64,000 bases of DNA, taken from Mycolicibacterium wolinskyi (GTDB lineage: Bacteria; Actinomycetota; Actinomycetes; Mycobacteriales; Mycobacteriaceae). Location: positions 62,001 through 126,000 of the forward strand of contig NZ_LQQA01000035.1 of assembly GCF_002101965.1 (NCBI RefSeq), written 5' to 3'. Positions 40,218 through 48,193 of the stretch are shown here, one piece after another; within the stretch, counting starts at the first letter, position 1; every line of letters begins with the position of its first letter. The position numbers and the translations under genes were made by a program. A model generated the notes under the pieces. It ran no database searches, was not told the DNA's origin, and saw only the letters and a list, made by a program, of their open reading frames with translations.

Positions 40218-42977
40218 CTATCGCCGGGCCGGCTGGTCGACTGCCACGACCACCGGCGCGGTGTTGTAACCGGTCACCCGGACCCAGTTCGGGGCCGCTT
40301 CTGACGCGTCGATCCGGCCGGTCAGCTCGACGGTCTCGCCGGGATACACCGTGACGTAGTTATCGGAGTATTCGATCGGCAGGATCTCGTCACCTTCGCG
40401 GCTTGAGGTGATCTCGGCTCGCTCGAAGAACGCGATCTGATGGGTCGGGTTGTGCAGCCGGATCGTCACGGTCGTGCCCACGTCGGCTTCCGCCGACCGC
40501 TGGGCCGTCACACGCAGCGGAACCCGCGGCATCGTGTTGAGCGGGGTCATGTCGGCCCAGCTCGCCTGCCGTAGATCGAACGCCCGGTCGTTGGCCGGGT
40601 TTCCGACGTCGTCGCGCTGCTGGGATTGCCAGTATGTGTTGTCGGCGACGACCGAGCCCGCGGCGTCGAGCAACTCGCACCGCACGAAGTACACCTCCGA
40701 GATCCGCGCGGGGCGCGGCAGTGTCAAGGCCTGAGTGGCGCCGCCGGACGGCACGCTGACTGGACCGCTGGTGCGGTCGTCGCGCACCCGGCCGGTCAGG
40801 TCGTAGGTGCGTACCCGCACGCGCAGTCCGGATCGCTCGGCGGGCGATTGATTGACGACCGCGATGTGGGCCGTGTCGTGGTCGCCGGTGGCGTACGAGT
40901 CGAACACCACCGACAGCGGCCGCAGGCCCTTCTTGGCGCCGAAGTATGCCCCTCCGGGCCGCAGGTAGTAGTCGAAGAGGTGACCGAAGAACGATGGCCA
41001 ATGGTTGTTGAGCATCCAGTAGATGGTCATCTTGTGGGTGGCCCAGCCGAGCGCCGCGAACGCCTCGAATTGGGCCCGGGTGGACTCGTAGTGGGCGACC
41101 TGTGCCTTGCGCGCGAACTCCTCGGCGCTGCGTGACGACCCGTACCGCTGCATGACCGCAGTGCGGATGCTGTTCAGGTTGGCGTTGCCGGGGTCGGCCC
41201 CGGCGTGGAAGTACCAGGCGTCGTTGATCGGCCACAGTTTGTCTGGCGGGAGGAACTTCTGGAGGCTCGCGAACGGCGGGACGTGTTCGTTGTCGCCTTG
41301 TTCGGCATTCGCACCCCGGGTCGCCTGGTAGCGGCCACTGAACCAGTAGGTCGGCGGACGCCAGGTGTAGGGCCCGGCCATATGGATGCCGTCCCAGACG
41401 ACCTCCCCCGCATCGTCATGCGCGAGCGAGGACACCGTGTCGACAACGGCGTTGGGCCAATGCAACTCGCGCAGGATGTCGTGGTAGCCGTCCAGCACGG
41501 GTTGCGGCGGCTTGCCGTCACTGCCGTTGGCCCACAGAAACGCTGACGGATGACCGCGGAGCGACAACATCTGCGACCGCAGACTGTCATCGGCGACACG
41601 GCGATCCTCGTCGTCCCACTGCCACCATTTCTCCCACTGGTTGCAGCACATCCACCCGTACATCAGCGGGATGCCGAGTTCGTCGGCGCGCTCGATGATG
41701 TTGTCGCCCGGGAACTTTCCCTCCAGCCGCAGCATGTTGAGGCCCATGTCGCGGACATAGCCCAGGATCGCGTTCTCGCGCTGCGGGTCGTACCGGTACA
41801 GCAGATCGGGTGTGTAGGCCCCGCCACGCACCAGAAAGTCGCGGCCGTTGACGGTGAGGTAGAAGCTGCCGCCGCGCCCGAGAGCCGGGAACTGCTCGTC
41901 GTCGTCGCGGTGCTGCTGAACCGTGCGGATACCGAACCGCGACTGGTCGGTGTCGGTGACGCGCCCGTACTGTACGAACTCCACCCGCAGGTCGTACAGG
42001 TTGGGCTCGCCCATGGTGTACGGCCACCACAGATCGGGATCCCGCAGGGTCAGCGCGGCGAAAGTCTCGGGGTCGAACCGGATTTCCCTGGTTTCGCCGG
42101 GTGCCAGACGCACCGCCTGATCGACCTCGACGTCGGGCTTTCCGGCGCGGCTGATCGTGGCTCGCACCACGCCACGCACCGGGCTTTCGGTGGTGTTGCG
42201 GACATCGGTGTACACCGTGAGCCGGGCCCGGTCGGTGGCAGGCAGCGGCAACTCGGTGGTCACCATCGGGTCGCTGAGCACGACCGGTCCCGAGAAGCTC
42301 AGGTAGACCGGCTTGAAGATCCCGGCATTGCGGTCGGGCACAAAGGAATTCCCGCGCACCGGATCCTTGCCCGGCCCCTGGTAACCGATGCGGTTCCAGT
42401 TGATCCAGTCCCACCAGCTGTCGGCGAGTTCCACCCCGTCGATGTCCTGTAACGCATGCTCGGGCGTGATCCTGACCGCCAGGGTGTTGGCGGCTCCGCG
42501 GTTGATCCACGGCGCCACGTCCAGTTCGTGCGCGGTGTGCATACCGACCACGACCGAGTTGTCCGCGATCAGTGTCCCGTTGAGCCACACCTCGGCGCGG
42601 TAGTTGATGCCGGGGAACTCCAGCCGGTAACCGGAGCTTCCGGCCGGCGCGTCGAAGGTCGTTCGGTACCACCAGTCTTGACGCCACAGGTCGTCGGGAA
42701 CCGCGGCCAGATTCTCGCCGAAGTAGAGATTCGGGTAGGTGCCGTCGTCCTGTAGCGCCTGCAGGACGGTCGCGGGCATGGTCTTGACGGTGTGCCATTC
42801 GCCTGCGATGTCCCCCGGCGTCGACAGCGCCGCGCCGTCGGCTCGCACGCTGCGAGCCGAGGCCAATTGCCAGCCCTGCGCGAGTTCGATGCGTCCCGAC
42901 GGCGGCTCGGGCCGGGCGAAGGACGGCAGGTCGGCAACGCACAGCGACGACACCAGCACGGTGACGAGGGCGGCCAC
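40218..42977 (-). CDS. Exported GH2 exo-beta-D-glucosaminidase-like enzyme
   Basis: This is a large multi-domain GH2 enzyme: a sugar-binding jelly roll (EFPGINYRAEVWLNGTLIADN), an Ig-like domain, a TIM barrel, and C-terminal beta domains. It follows the exo-glucosaminidase (CsxA) subgroup: the acid/base Asp near residue 486 in WANGSDGKPP and the nucleophile Glu near 559 in NAEQGDNEHVPPFASL, with the same spacing as I recall for CsxA (469 and 541). It should release glucosamine or a related sugar from chitosan-like polymers. The annotated GTG at 42977 gives a weak signal peptide; an ATT codon at 43004 would add the basic SARRARLL part and has GAGGAG six bases before it. Confidence 0.85.
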   Translation of the reverse strand: MAALVTVLVSSLCVADLPSFARPEPPSGRIELAQGWQLASARSVRADGAALSTPGDIAGEWHTVKTMPATVLQALQDDGTYPNLYFGENLAAVPDDLWRQDWWYRTTFDAPAGSSGYRLEFPGINYRAEVWLNGTLIADNSVVVGMHTAHELDVAPWINRGAANTLAVRITPEHALQDIDGVELADSWWDWINWNRIGYQGPGKDPVRGNSFVPDRNAGIFKPVYLSFSGPVVLSDPMVTTELPLPATDRARLTVYTDVRNTTESPVRGVVRATISRAGKPDVEVDQAVRLAPGETREIRFDPETFAALTLRDPDLWWPYTMGEPNLYDLRVEFVQYGRVTDTDQSRFGIRTVQQHRDDDEQFPALGRGGSFYLTVNGRDFLVRGGAYTPDLLYRYDPQRENAILGYVRDMGLNMLRLEGKFPGDNIIERADELGIPLMYGWMCCNQWEKWWQWDDEDRRVADDSLRSQMLSLRGHPSAFLWANGSDGKPPQPVLDGYHDILRELHWPNAVVDTVSSLAHDDAGEVVWDGIHMAGPYTWRPPTYWFSGRYQATRGANAEQGDNEHVPPFASLQKFLPPDKLWPINDAWYFHAGADPGNANLNSIRTAVMQRYGSSRSAEEFARKAQVAHYESTRAQFEAFAALGWATHKMTIYWMLNNHWPSFFGHLFDYYLRPGGAYFGAKKGLRPLSVVFDSYATGDHDTAHIAVVNQSPAERSGLRVRVRTYDLTGRVRDDRTSGPVSVPSGGATQALTLPRPARISEVYFVRCELLDAAGSVVADNTYWQSQQRDDVGNPANDRAFDLRQASWADMTPLNTMPRVPLRVTAQRSAEADVGTTVTIRLHNPTHQIAFFERAEITSSREGDEILPIEYSDNYVTVYPGETVELTGRIDASEAAPNWVRVTGYNTAPVVVAVDQPARR

Positions 42978-43104
42978 CAGGAGACGAGCGCGTCGGGCGG
43001 AAATGGGCAGCTCCTCAAAGACCGGTGCGGCACCGCCTACCGGGCGTGATGCGGTGTCCGGTCATTCTGCCGCCGCGCGCCACGCGCCGCCGCGCCGGAT
43101 GCCG

Positions 43105-43842
43105 TCAGAGCTTGTGCGGGACGTCGTTGACCAGGCCGCCGTCCATCACGAACTCCGCGCCGGTCGCGTAGCGGGATTCGTCACTGGCCAAGAAGACGAC
43201 GAAGCTCGACACCTCGTCGGGTTGCCCGGGCCGCCCCAGTGGGATGGTCAGCATGTCCTCCGGGAAGTGTTCGGTCATCGGCGTGCGGATGAAACCCGGG
43301 TGGATCGAGTTGACCCGGATCTGTTTGGACCCGAGTTCGAGCGCAGCCGACTTCGTCAGACCACGCACGGCCCATTTGGACGCCACATACGGGTGCACCA
43401 TCGCGGCGCCGCGCAGTCCCTCGATCGACGAGACGTTGATGATCGAGCCGCCGCCCGCGGCTTTCATCGCCTTGACCGACGCCTGCATGCCGAGGAACGT
43501 CCCGGTCAGGTTGACGTCGATGACCTTCTGCCACTGGGCCATGTCGAATTTGCCGATCTGGCCGAGCGCGACGATGCCCGCGTTGTTGACCAGGACGTTG
43601 AGCAGCCCGAAGTCCGAGGTCGCGGTCGCGACCGCGGCGTCCCACTGGTCGGCGTCGGTCACGTCGAGGTGGACATAACGGGCCGCATCGCCGAGCGCGG
43701 CGGCAAGTGCTTTGCCCTCGTCGTCAAGGATGTCGCCGATCACCACCTTGGCGCCCTCGGCCACGAGCGCGCGGGCATGTTCGGCGCCCATGCCGCGTGC
43801 GCCACCACTGATCAGTGCAACTTTTCCGTCAACCCGTCCCAT
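43105..43842 (-). CDS. SDR family hydroxysteroid dehydrogenase-like (FabG3-like)
   Basis: From ATG 43842 this is a 245-residue short-chain dehydrogenase: cofactor loop SGGARGMGAEHARALV, VNNAGIV, catalytic Ser in NVSSIEGLRG, Tyr and Lys in HPYVASKWAV, and VNSIHPGFIRTPMTE. The opening MGRVDGKVALISGGARGMGA and the SSIEGL segment are close to M. tuberculosis Rv2002 (FabG3), a 20-beta-hydroxysteroid dehydrogenase, as I recall it. A perfect KstR-type operator lies between its start and the divergent reductase gene. I infer oxidation or reduction of a sterol hydroxyl group. The longer upstream frame crosses that promoter and is not used. Confidence 0.9.
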   Translation of the reverse strand: MGRVDGKVALISGGARGMGAEHARALVAEGAKVVIGDILDDEGKALAAALGDAARYVHLDVTDADQWDAAVATATSDFGLLNVLVNNAGIVALGQIGKFDMAQWQKVIDVNLTGTFLGMQASVKAMKAAGGGSIINVSSIEGLRGAAMVHPYVASKWAVRGLTKSAALELGSKQIRVNSIHPGFIRTPMTEHFPEDMLTIPLGRPGQPDEVSSFVVFLASDESRYATGAEFVMDGGLVNDVPHKL

Positions 43843-43875
43843 GACGCGTGAGGCTACCGCAGGCACGGCACAAAT

Positions 43876-43889
43876 TAGAACCTGTTCCA
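43876..43889. promoter_or_regulatory. KstR-type operator 1 (divergent SDR/reductase promoter)
   Basis: TAGAACCTGTTCCA matches TnnAACnnGTTnnA at every fixed base. It is centred in the 79-base gap between the start codons at 43842 and 43922, so one bound repressor could control both genes. Confidence 0.8.
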
Positions 43890-43921
43890 ATTTTCTTGGC
43901 GAGTGGGCATACTTCGTTCCC

Positions 43922-44998
43922 ATGGTCTTTCGCGTCGCCCACATCGGAACTGGAAACGTCGGCCGCCTGGCACTGACCGGACTGCTGACCAATCCGGCCT
44001 ACGAGCTGACGACGCTGTGCGTCTCGACCGAATCCAAGGTCGGCAAGGACGCGGGCGAGCTTGCCGGACTTGATCTTTCGACTGGCGTCACGGCGGTCGC
44101 CGACCTCGATGCGGTGATCGCCGCCAAACCGGACTGCGCGGTGTACTGCGCGATGGGTGACACCCGCGGACCGGAGGCGATCGCCGACGTGGTGCGGCTG
44201 CTGGCGGCCGGTATCAACGTCGTCGGCTCGGCCCCGGTGAGCCTGCAGTTTCCCTGGAAGCTGATGCCGGGCAAGTACATCGCGGGCATCGAGGAAGCCG
44301 CACAGGCCGGTAACGCGAGCCTGTTCATCACGGGCGTCGACCCCGGCTTCGCCAACGACCTGATCCCGTTCGCCCTCGCAGGCACGTGCCAGAGCATCGA
44401 ACAGGTCAGGTGCATGGAGATCGCCGACTATGCGACCTACGACGGCGTGACCGTGATGTTCGACGTGATGGGCTTCGGCAAACCACTCGACGAGACGCCG
44501 ATCCTGTTCCAGCCGGGCGTGCTGAGCATCGCGTGGGGTACGTCGATCCGGCAGTTGGCGGCCGGGTTGGGCATCGAGATCGACGACATCACCGAGGTGT
44601 GCGAGAAGGAACCGGCTCCCGAGGCGTTCGACATCGCCGCGGGCCATGTCGCGAAAGGCACGGTTGCCGCGCTGCGGTTCGAGATCCGGGGCATGGTCAA
44701 GGGCGAGCCGGTGATCGTGATCGAACACGTCACCCGGCTGCGTGGCGATCTTCGCCCGGACTGGGCCCAGCCGGCGCAGCCCGGCGGTTCCTACCGCGTC
44801 GAGATCGTCGGCGAACCGTCCTATGCCGTCGACATCTGCCCGACGAGCCGCAAGGGCGACCACAACCATGCCGCGATCGTGGCGGCGGCCGGGCGCATCG
44901 TGAACGCGATTCCCGATGTGGTCGCCGCCGCGCCCGGCATCCGGACGACGCTCGACATGCCGCTGGTCACCGGTAAGGGTCTCTACGGCTTGGGCTGA
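43922..44998 (+). CDS. Rossmann-fold reductase (dihydrodipicolinate reductase-like)
   Basis: This protein of 358 residues has an N-terminal NAD(P)-binding fold (VFRVAHIGTGNVGRLALTGLL) and a second domain like dihydrodipicolinate reductase or 2,4-diaminopentanoate dehydrogenase-type proteins (VVGSAPVSLQFPWK, VDPGFANDLIPFALAG). True lysine biosynthesis DapB is shorter, so a different substrate is likely. Homologues are often found in steroid and lipid degradation clusters of actinobacteria, with no settled role. ATG 43922 is 32 bases after the KstR-type operator; the frame upstream runs across the promoter and was rejected. Confidence 0.85.
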   Translation: MVFRVAHIGTGNVGRLALTGLLTNPAYELTTLCVSTESKVGKDAGELAGLDLSTGVTAVADLDAVIAAKPDCAVYCAMGDTRGPEAIADVVRLLAAGINVVGSAPVSLQFPWKLMPGKYIAGIEEAAQAGNASLFITGVDPGFANDLIPFALAGTCQSIEQVRCMEIADYATYDGVTVMFDVMGFGKPLDETPILFQPGVLSIAWGTSIRQLAAGLGIEIDDITEVCEKEPAPEAFDIAAGHVAKGTVAALRFEIRGMVKGEPVIVIEHVTRLRGDLRPDWAQPAQPGGSYRVEIVGEPSYAVDICPTSRKGDHNHAAIVAAAGRIVNAIPDVVAAAPGIRTTLDMPLVTGKGLYGLG

Positions 44999-45102
44999 CG
45001 CGCGTCGGTTCGCGGTTGTGCGACCTCATCCGCCGAACCCGGCGATTCGCGGACGAATCCGCACGATCGCCGAATGCCGGAGCCGCTCGGCGAGTATTGG
45101 GC

Positions 45103-45840
45103 CTAGCGCCGCCGTGCCACCGGACGATCCAGGGTCAGCACCGGCCAGCCGTTGTTCGCTGCGGCCGTCGCCAATCCCGGCCGCGGATTGACCGGCCGCG
45201 GATGGCCGACCACCTGCATCAGCGCGCTGTCCTCGGGACCGTCGGCGTAGAAGTAACTATGTTGCAGGTCAACGTCATTGGCCGCGCAGAAGGCCTGAAC
45301 CGCGTCGGCCTTGCGCGCACCCCAGATGACGGGTTTGACGATGCCTCCGGTCAGTCGGCCGTTCTCGTCGGTCTCGAAGTGGTTGCACAGCACGTCGTCG
45401 ATGCCGAGGTGGCGGGCAACCGGTTCGGCGTGGATGGTCAGGGCCGACGAACTCATCACGACGGTGTGGCCACGGTCCTGATGACGGCGCACGACATCGC
45501 GCATGTGCGGGTAGACCCGGTGAGCGAAGCGCTCGGCGAACAGCAGCTCGCCGAGGTCGTCGAGTTCGGCGAGCGATTCACCGCGCAGATACCCGGCCGC
45601 TCGGACCAGGAGCCGCTCGAACGGCATCCTGCCGATGCGATAACGGATCGAGGCCTCGATGATGCCGAGGATCTCGCCGAACGCGGCCTGTCGCTGCCGG
45701 ATCCGGTGGCGTGCGTGTGCGGTTGCGGTGAACCCGTCCACGAGGGTGCCGTCGAGGTCGAAGAAGGCTCCCACCTGCGCGCCGCCCGGACCCGAGCCGA
45801 TTTCCTCGAGCGATTCCGGTGGCGACAAGGTCAGTCCCAT
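45103..45840 (-). CDS. HAD-IB family hydrolase (SerB/CicA-like)
   Basis: This 245-residue protein has the HAD motifs: motif I AFFDLDGTLVDGFT with the nucleophile Asp, motif II VVMSSSALTIH, the lysine of motif III near WGARKADAVQAF, and motif IV FYADGPEDSALM. The long helical cap (YRIGRMPFERLLVRAAGYLRG) is of the SerB/CicA type. These phosphatases act on phosphoserine, phospholipids or similar; the substrate is unknown. The gene is on the minus strand between the two KstR-linked promoters and is divergent from the VOC gene by 56 bases. Confidence 0.85.
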   Translation of the reverse strand: MGLTLSPPESLEEIGSGPGGAQVGAFFDLDGTLVDGFTATAHARHRIRQRQAAFGEILGIIEASIRYRIGRMPFERLLVRAAGYLRGESLAELDDLGELLFAERFAHRVYPHMRDVVRRHQDRGHTVVMSSSALTIHAEPVARHLGIDDVLCNHFETDENGRLTGGIVKPVIWGARKADAVQAFCAANDVDLQHSYFYADGPEDSALMQVVGHPRPVNPRPGLATAAANNGWPVLTLDRPVARRR

Positions 45841-45896
45841 ACGGCAAGTACACCAAGGGTCTGGGCCGAGGGGCCAATCCAGACTAGAAATGGTCT

Positions 45897-46262
45897 ATGG
45901 CTGAGCAGCTGAAGGACGTCGTCATCAACGACATCGCGGCCGTGGTCGCCACCAGCCGATTCGGCGATTCGCTGGCTTGGTACTCGCGCATCATGGGCCG
46001 CGAACCCGACCTGCAACCGGTCGACGGCGTCGCTGAATGGCAGTTGACTTCCACCGCCTGGCTACAGCTCGTCACCGACGAGGCCGCGGCGGGCCGGACC
46101 GCGGTGCGGTTCGGCGTGTCCGATCTCGCCGCGACCATGACGGCGCTCGTCGATTACGACATCGAGGTCGGCGAACCGCAGGTCATCGCGGATATGGTGG
46201 CCATCCTCGACGTCGCCGATCCGGATGGCAACGAGGTCTCCTTCGTCCAGGAACTTGCCTGA
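45897..46262 (+). CDS. VOC (glyoxalase/bleomycin resistance) superfamily protein
   Basis: This 121-residue protein is a single VOC module pair: DIAAVVATSRFGDSLAWYSRIMGREPDLQPVDGVAEWQL, TAWLQLVTD, and VAILDVADPDGNEVSFVQEL at the end. A complete metal triad (His, Glu, Glu) is not obvious, so it may bind a ligand and not act as glyoxalase. It stands 45 bases before KstR-type operator 2. It may form part of the steroid block, or it may be independent. Confidence 0.8.
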   Translation: MAEQLKDVVINDIAAVVATSRFGDSLAWYSRIMGREPDLQPVDGVAEWQLTSTAWLQLVTDEAAAGRTAVRFGVSDLAATMTALVDYDIEVGEPQVIADMVAILDVADPDGNEVSFVQELA

Positions 46263-46306
46263 TTCGTCGGGGTCCGGCCCCGCGCGGCACCGGTGGAGTA
46301 CTAAAC

Positions 46307-46320
46307 TAGAACACGTTTCA
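46307..46320. promoter_or_regulatory. KstR-type operator 2 (flavoprotein promoter)
   Basis: TAGAACACGTTTCA matches TnnAACnnGTTnnA at every fixed base. It ends 40 bases before ATG 46361 of the nitronate-monooxygenase-like gene, a normal position for repression. Confidence 0.82.
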
Positions 46321-46360
46321 ATTCATGAACTTGTACATCCACCGCCCACAAGGAGCAGGT

Positions 46361-47491
46361 ATGCACACCGCCCTCTGCGACGAGCTCGGCATCGAGTTCC
46401 CGATCTTTGCGTTCACCCACTGTCGTGACGTCGTGGTCGCGGTCAGCAAGGCCGGCGGCTTCGGCGTGCTCGGCGCGGTCGGCTTCACCCCCGAGCAACT
46501 CGAGATCGAGCTGAACTGGATCGACGAGCACATCGGCGACCATCCGTACGGCGTCGACATCGTGATCCCCAACAAGTACGAGGGCATGGACGCCAACATG
46601 TCCGCCGACGAACTCAAGGGCATGTTGCAGTCGCTCGTACCGCAGGAGCATCTGGACTTCGCGAAGAAGATCCTCGCCGACCACGGCGTGCCGATCGACG
46701 ACAGCGACGACAACGCGCTGCAGCTGCTCGGCTGGACCGAGGCCACCGCGACTCCTCAGGTCGAGATCGCGTTGCGGCACCCGAAGATGACGCTGATCGC
46801 CAACGCTCTCGGAACCCCACCGGCCGACATGATCGAGAACATCCACGCGCAGGGCCGCAAGGTCGCCGCGCTGTGCGGTTCGCCGTCGCAGGCCCGCAAG
46901 CACGCCGATGCCGGCGTCGACATCATCATCGCGCAGGGCGGCGAGGCGGGCGGCCACAGTGGCGAGGTCGGCTCGATCGTGCTGTGGCCCCAGGTGGTCA
47001 AGGAGGTGGCGCCGGTTCCGGTCCTCGCCGCAGGCGGTATCGGCAGCGGCCAGCAGATCGCCGCGGCGCTGGCCCTCGGCGCGGCAGGCGCCTGGACCGG
47101 GTCGCAATGGCTGATGGTCGAGGAGGCCGAGAACACCCCGGTTCAACAGGCCGCGTACGCCAAGGCCAGCAGCCGCGACACCGTTCGCAGCCGCTCGTTC
47201 ACCGGCAAGCCGGCGCGCATGCTGCGCAATGACTGGACGGAAGCCTGGGAGCAGCCGGAGAATCCCAAGCCGCTCGGCATGCCATTGCAGTACATGGTTT
47301 CCGGCATGGCCGTTGCGGCCACGCACAAGTACCCCAACGAGACCGTCGACGTGGCGTTCAACCCGGTCGGCCAGGTGGTCGGACAGTTCGAGAAGGTCGA
47401 GAAGACCTCGGCCGTCATCGAGCGGTGGGTGCAGGAATACCTCGACGCCACCGCGACGCTCAACAACCTCAACGAGGCCGCAGGCGTGTAG
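46361..47491 (+). CDS. Nitronate monooxygenase-like FMN flavoprotein
   Basis: ATG 46361 with AGGAGC upstream gives 376 residues. The TIM-barrel flavoprotein pattern is clear: CDELGIEFPIFAFTHCRDVVVAVSKAGGFGVLG, GVDIIIAQGGEAGGHSGEVGSIVLWPQVV, PVLAAGGIGSGQQIAAALALGAAGAWTGSQWL. Family members oxidise nitronates, but related proteins in steroid catabolism (IpdC of the KstR2 regulon) act on hydrindane CoA thioesters. The KstR-type operator upstream makes a steroid role more likely than nitronate detoxification. A terminator follows. Confidence 0.88.
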   Translation: MHTALCDELGIEFPIFAFTHCRDVVVAVSKAGGFGVLGAVGFTPEQLEIELNWIDEHIGDHPYGVDIVIPNKYEGMDANMSADELKGMLQSLVPQEHLDFAKKILADHGVPIDDSDDNALQLLGWTEATATPQVEIALRHPKMTLIANALGTPPADMIENIHAQGRKVAALCGSPSQARKHADAGVDIIIAQGGEAGGHSGEVGSIVLWPQVVKEVAPVPVLAAGGIGSGQQIAAALALGAAGAWTGSQWLMVEEAENTPVQQAAYAKASSRDTVRSRSFTGKPARMLRNDWTEAWEQPENPKPLGMPLQYMVSGMAVAATHKYPNETVDVAFNPVGQVVGQFEKVEKTSAVIERWVQEYLDATATLNNLNEAAGV

Positions 47492-47511
47492 GCAACGCAT
47501 CGAATTCAGCG

Positions 47512-47546
47512 AAAGGGCTGCGGGAACTCCGGTTCCGCAGCCCTTT
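47512..47546 (+). terminator. Terminator hairpin after the flavoprotein gene
   Basis: AAAGGGCTGCGG pairs with CCGCAGCCCTTT and the stem continues with GAAC/GTTC across one bulged base around a TCCG loop, 20 bases after the stop. CGTTCT follows. Confidence 0.85.
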
Positions 47547-47582
47547 CGTTCTCGCGACAGGTCTGGTCTGCGCCGCCCGCGT

Positions 47583-47602
47583 TATGTATGGTTACATACA
47601 TA
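47583..47602. promoter_or_regulatory. Perfect palindromic operator of the TetR regulator
   Basis: TATGTATG and CATACATA form a perfect 8-bp inverted repeat around GTTA, ending 18 bases before the ATG of the TetR gene. It stands out as AT-rich in GC-rich DNA. I infer autorepression of the regulator and the coupled oxidoreductase. Confidence 0.8.
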
Positions 47603-47620
47603 GCCGACGAAGGGTGGAAC

Positions 47621-48193
47621 ATGGCCGGCCCGCGTGAACGCATGGTCGTCTCCGCAGCGCTGCTGATCCGGGAGCGCGGCGCACACCCGACCGCGATAGC
47701 CGACGTCCTCGCCCACAGTGGCGCACCCCGCGGCTCGGCATACCACTACTTCCCGGGTGGCCGTACCCAACTTCTCTGCGAGGCAATCGATTACGCGAGC
47801 GACCAGGTGGCCGCCCGGCTCGGCAAGGCGCCGAACGCGCTCACCCTGCTCGACGGCCTCATCGCCGGATTCCGTAAACAGCTGCTCGACACCGACTTTC
47901 GCGCCGGATGCCCCGTCGTCGCCGTCGCGGTGGAGGCCGGCGACCCGGACCAGGCCGACACCGCGGTCGTCGAACGCGCGGGCGCGGCGTTCGTCCGGTG
48001 GACACAGCTGGTCACCCAGCGCCTCGAGGCCGACGGTGTCGACGCCGCGCGTGCCGAGGAACTCGCCATGCTGATCACCACTTCGATCGAGGGGGCGGTC
48101 GTCGTCGCACGCGCCACGCGCGACGTCAAGCCGCTCGACCTGATCCACCGCCAGCTGCGCGAACAACTGACGACGAATGGGGAACCGCGGTGA
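47621..48193 (+). CDS. TetR family regulator
   Basis: From ATG 47621 this is a 190-residue regulator with an N-terminal helix-turn-helix (MVVSAALLIRERGAHPTAIADVLAHSGAPRGSAYHYFPGGRTQLLCEAI) and a helical ligand domain that includes the C-terminal type typical of LmrA/YxaF-like regulators (DFRAGCPVVAVAVEAGD). The palindrome just upstream is its likely operator. Its stop overlaps the GTG of the molybdopterin oxidoreductase gene (GTGA), so regulator and enzyme are one operon. The ligand is unknown. A longer start at 47588 would lie inside the operator and is rejected. Confidence 0.9.
   Translation: MAGPRERMVVSAALLIRERGAHPTAIADVLAHSGAPRGSAYHYFPGGRTQLLCEAIDYASDQVAARLGKAPNALTLLDGLIAGFRKQLLDTDFRAGCPVVAVAVEAGDPDQADTAVVERAGAAFVRWTQLVTQRLEADGVDAARAEELAMLITTSIEGAVVVARATRDVKPLDLIHRQLREQLTTNGEPR

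Noticed and set aside
41640..41670. Loss of a catalytic Asp in the GH2 enzyme (CCNQWE segment)
   Set aside because: The acid/base Asp of the glucosaminidase subgroup is expected in the NGSD motif, which is intact, at the right distance from the nucleophile Glu.
45880..45900. AGAC-N8-GTCT repeat before the VOC gene as an operator
   Set aside because: Four-base arms over the start codon are expected by chance in such a window.
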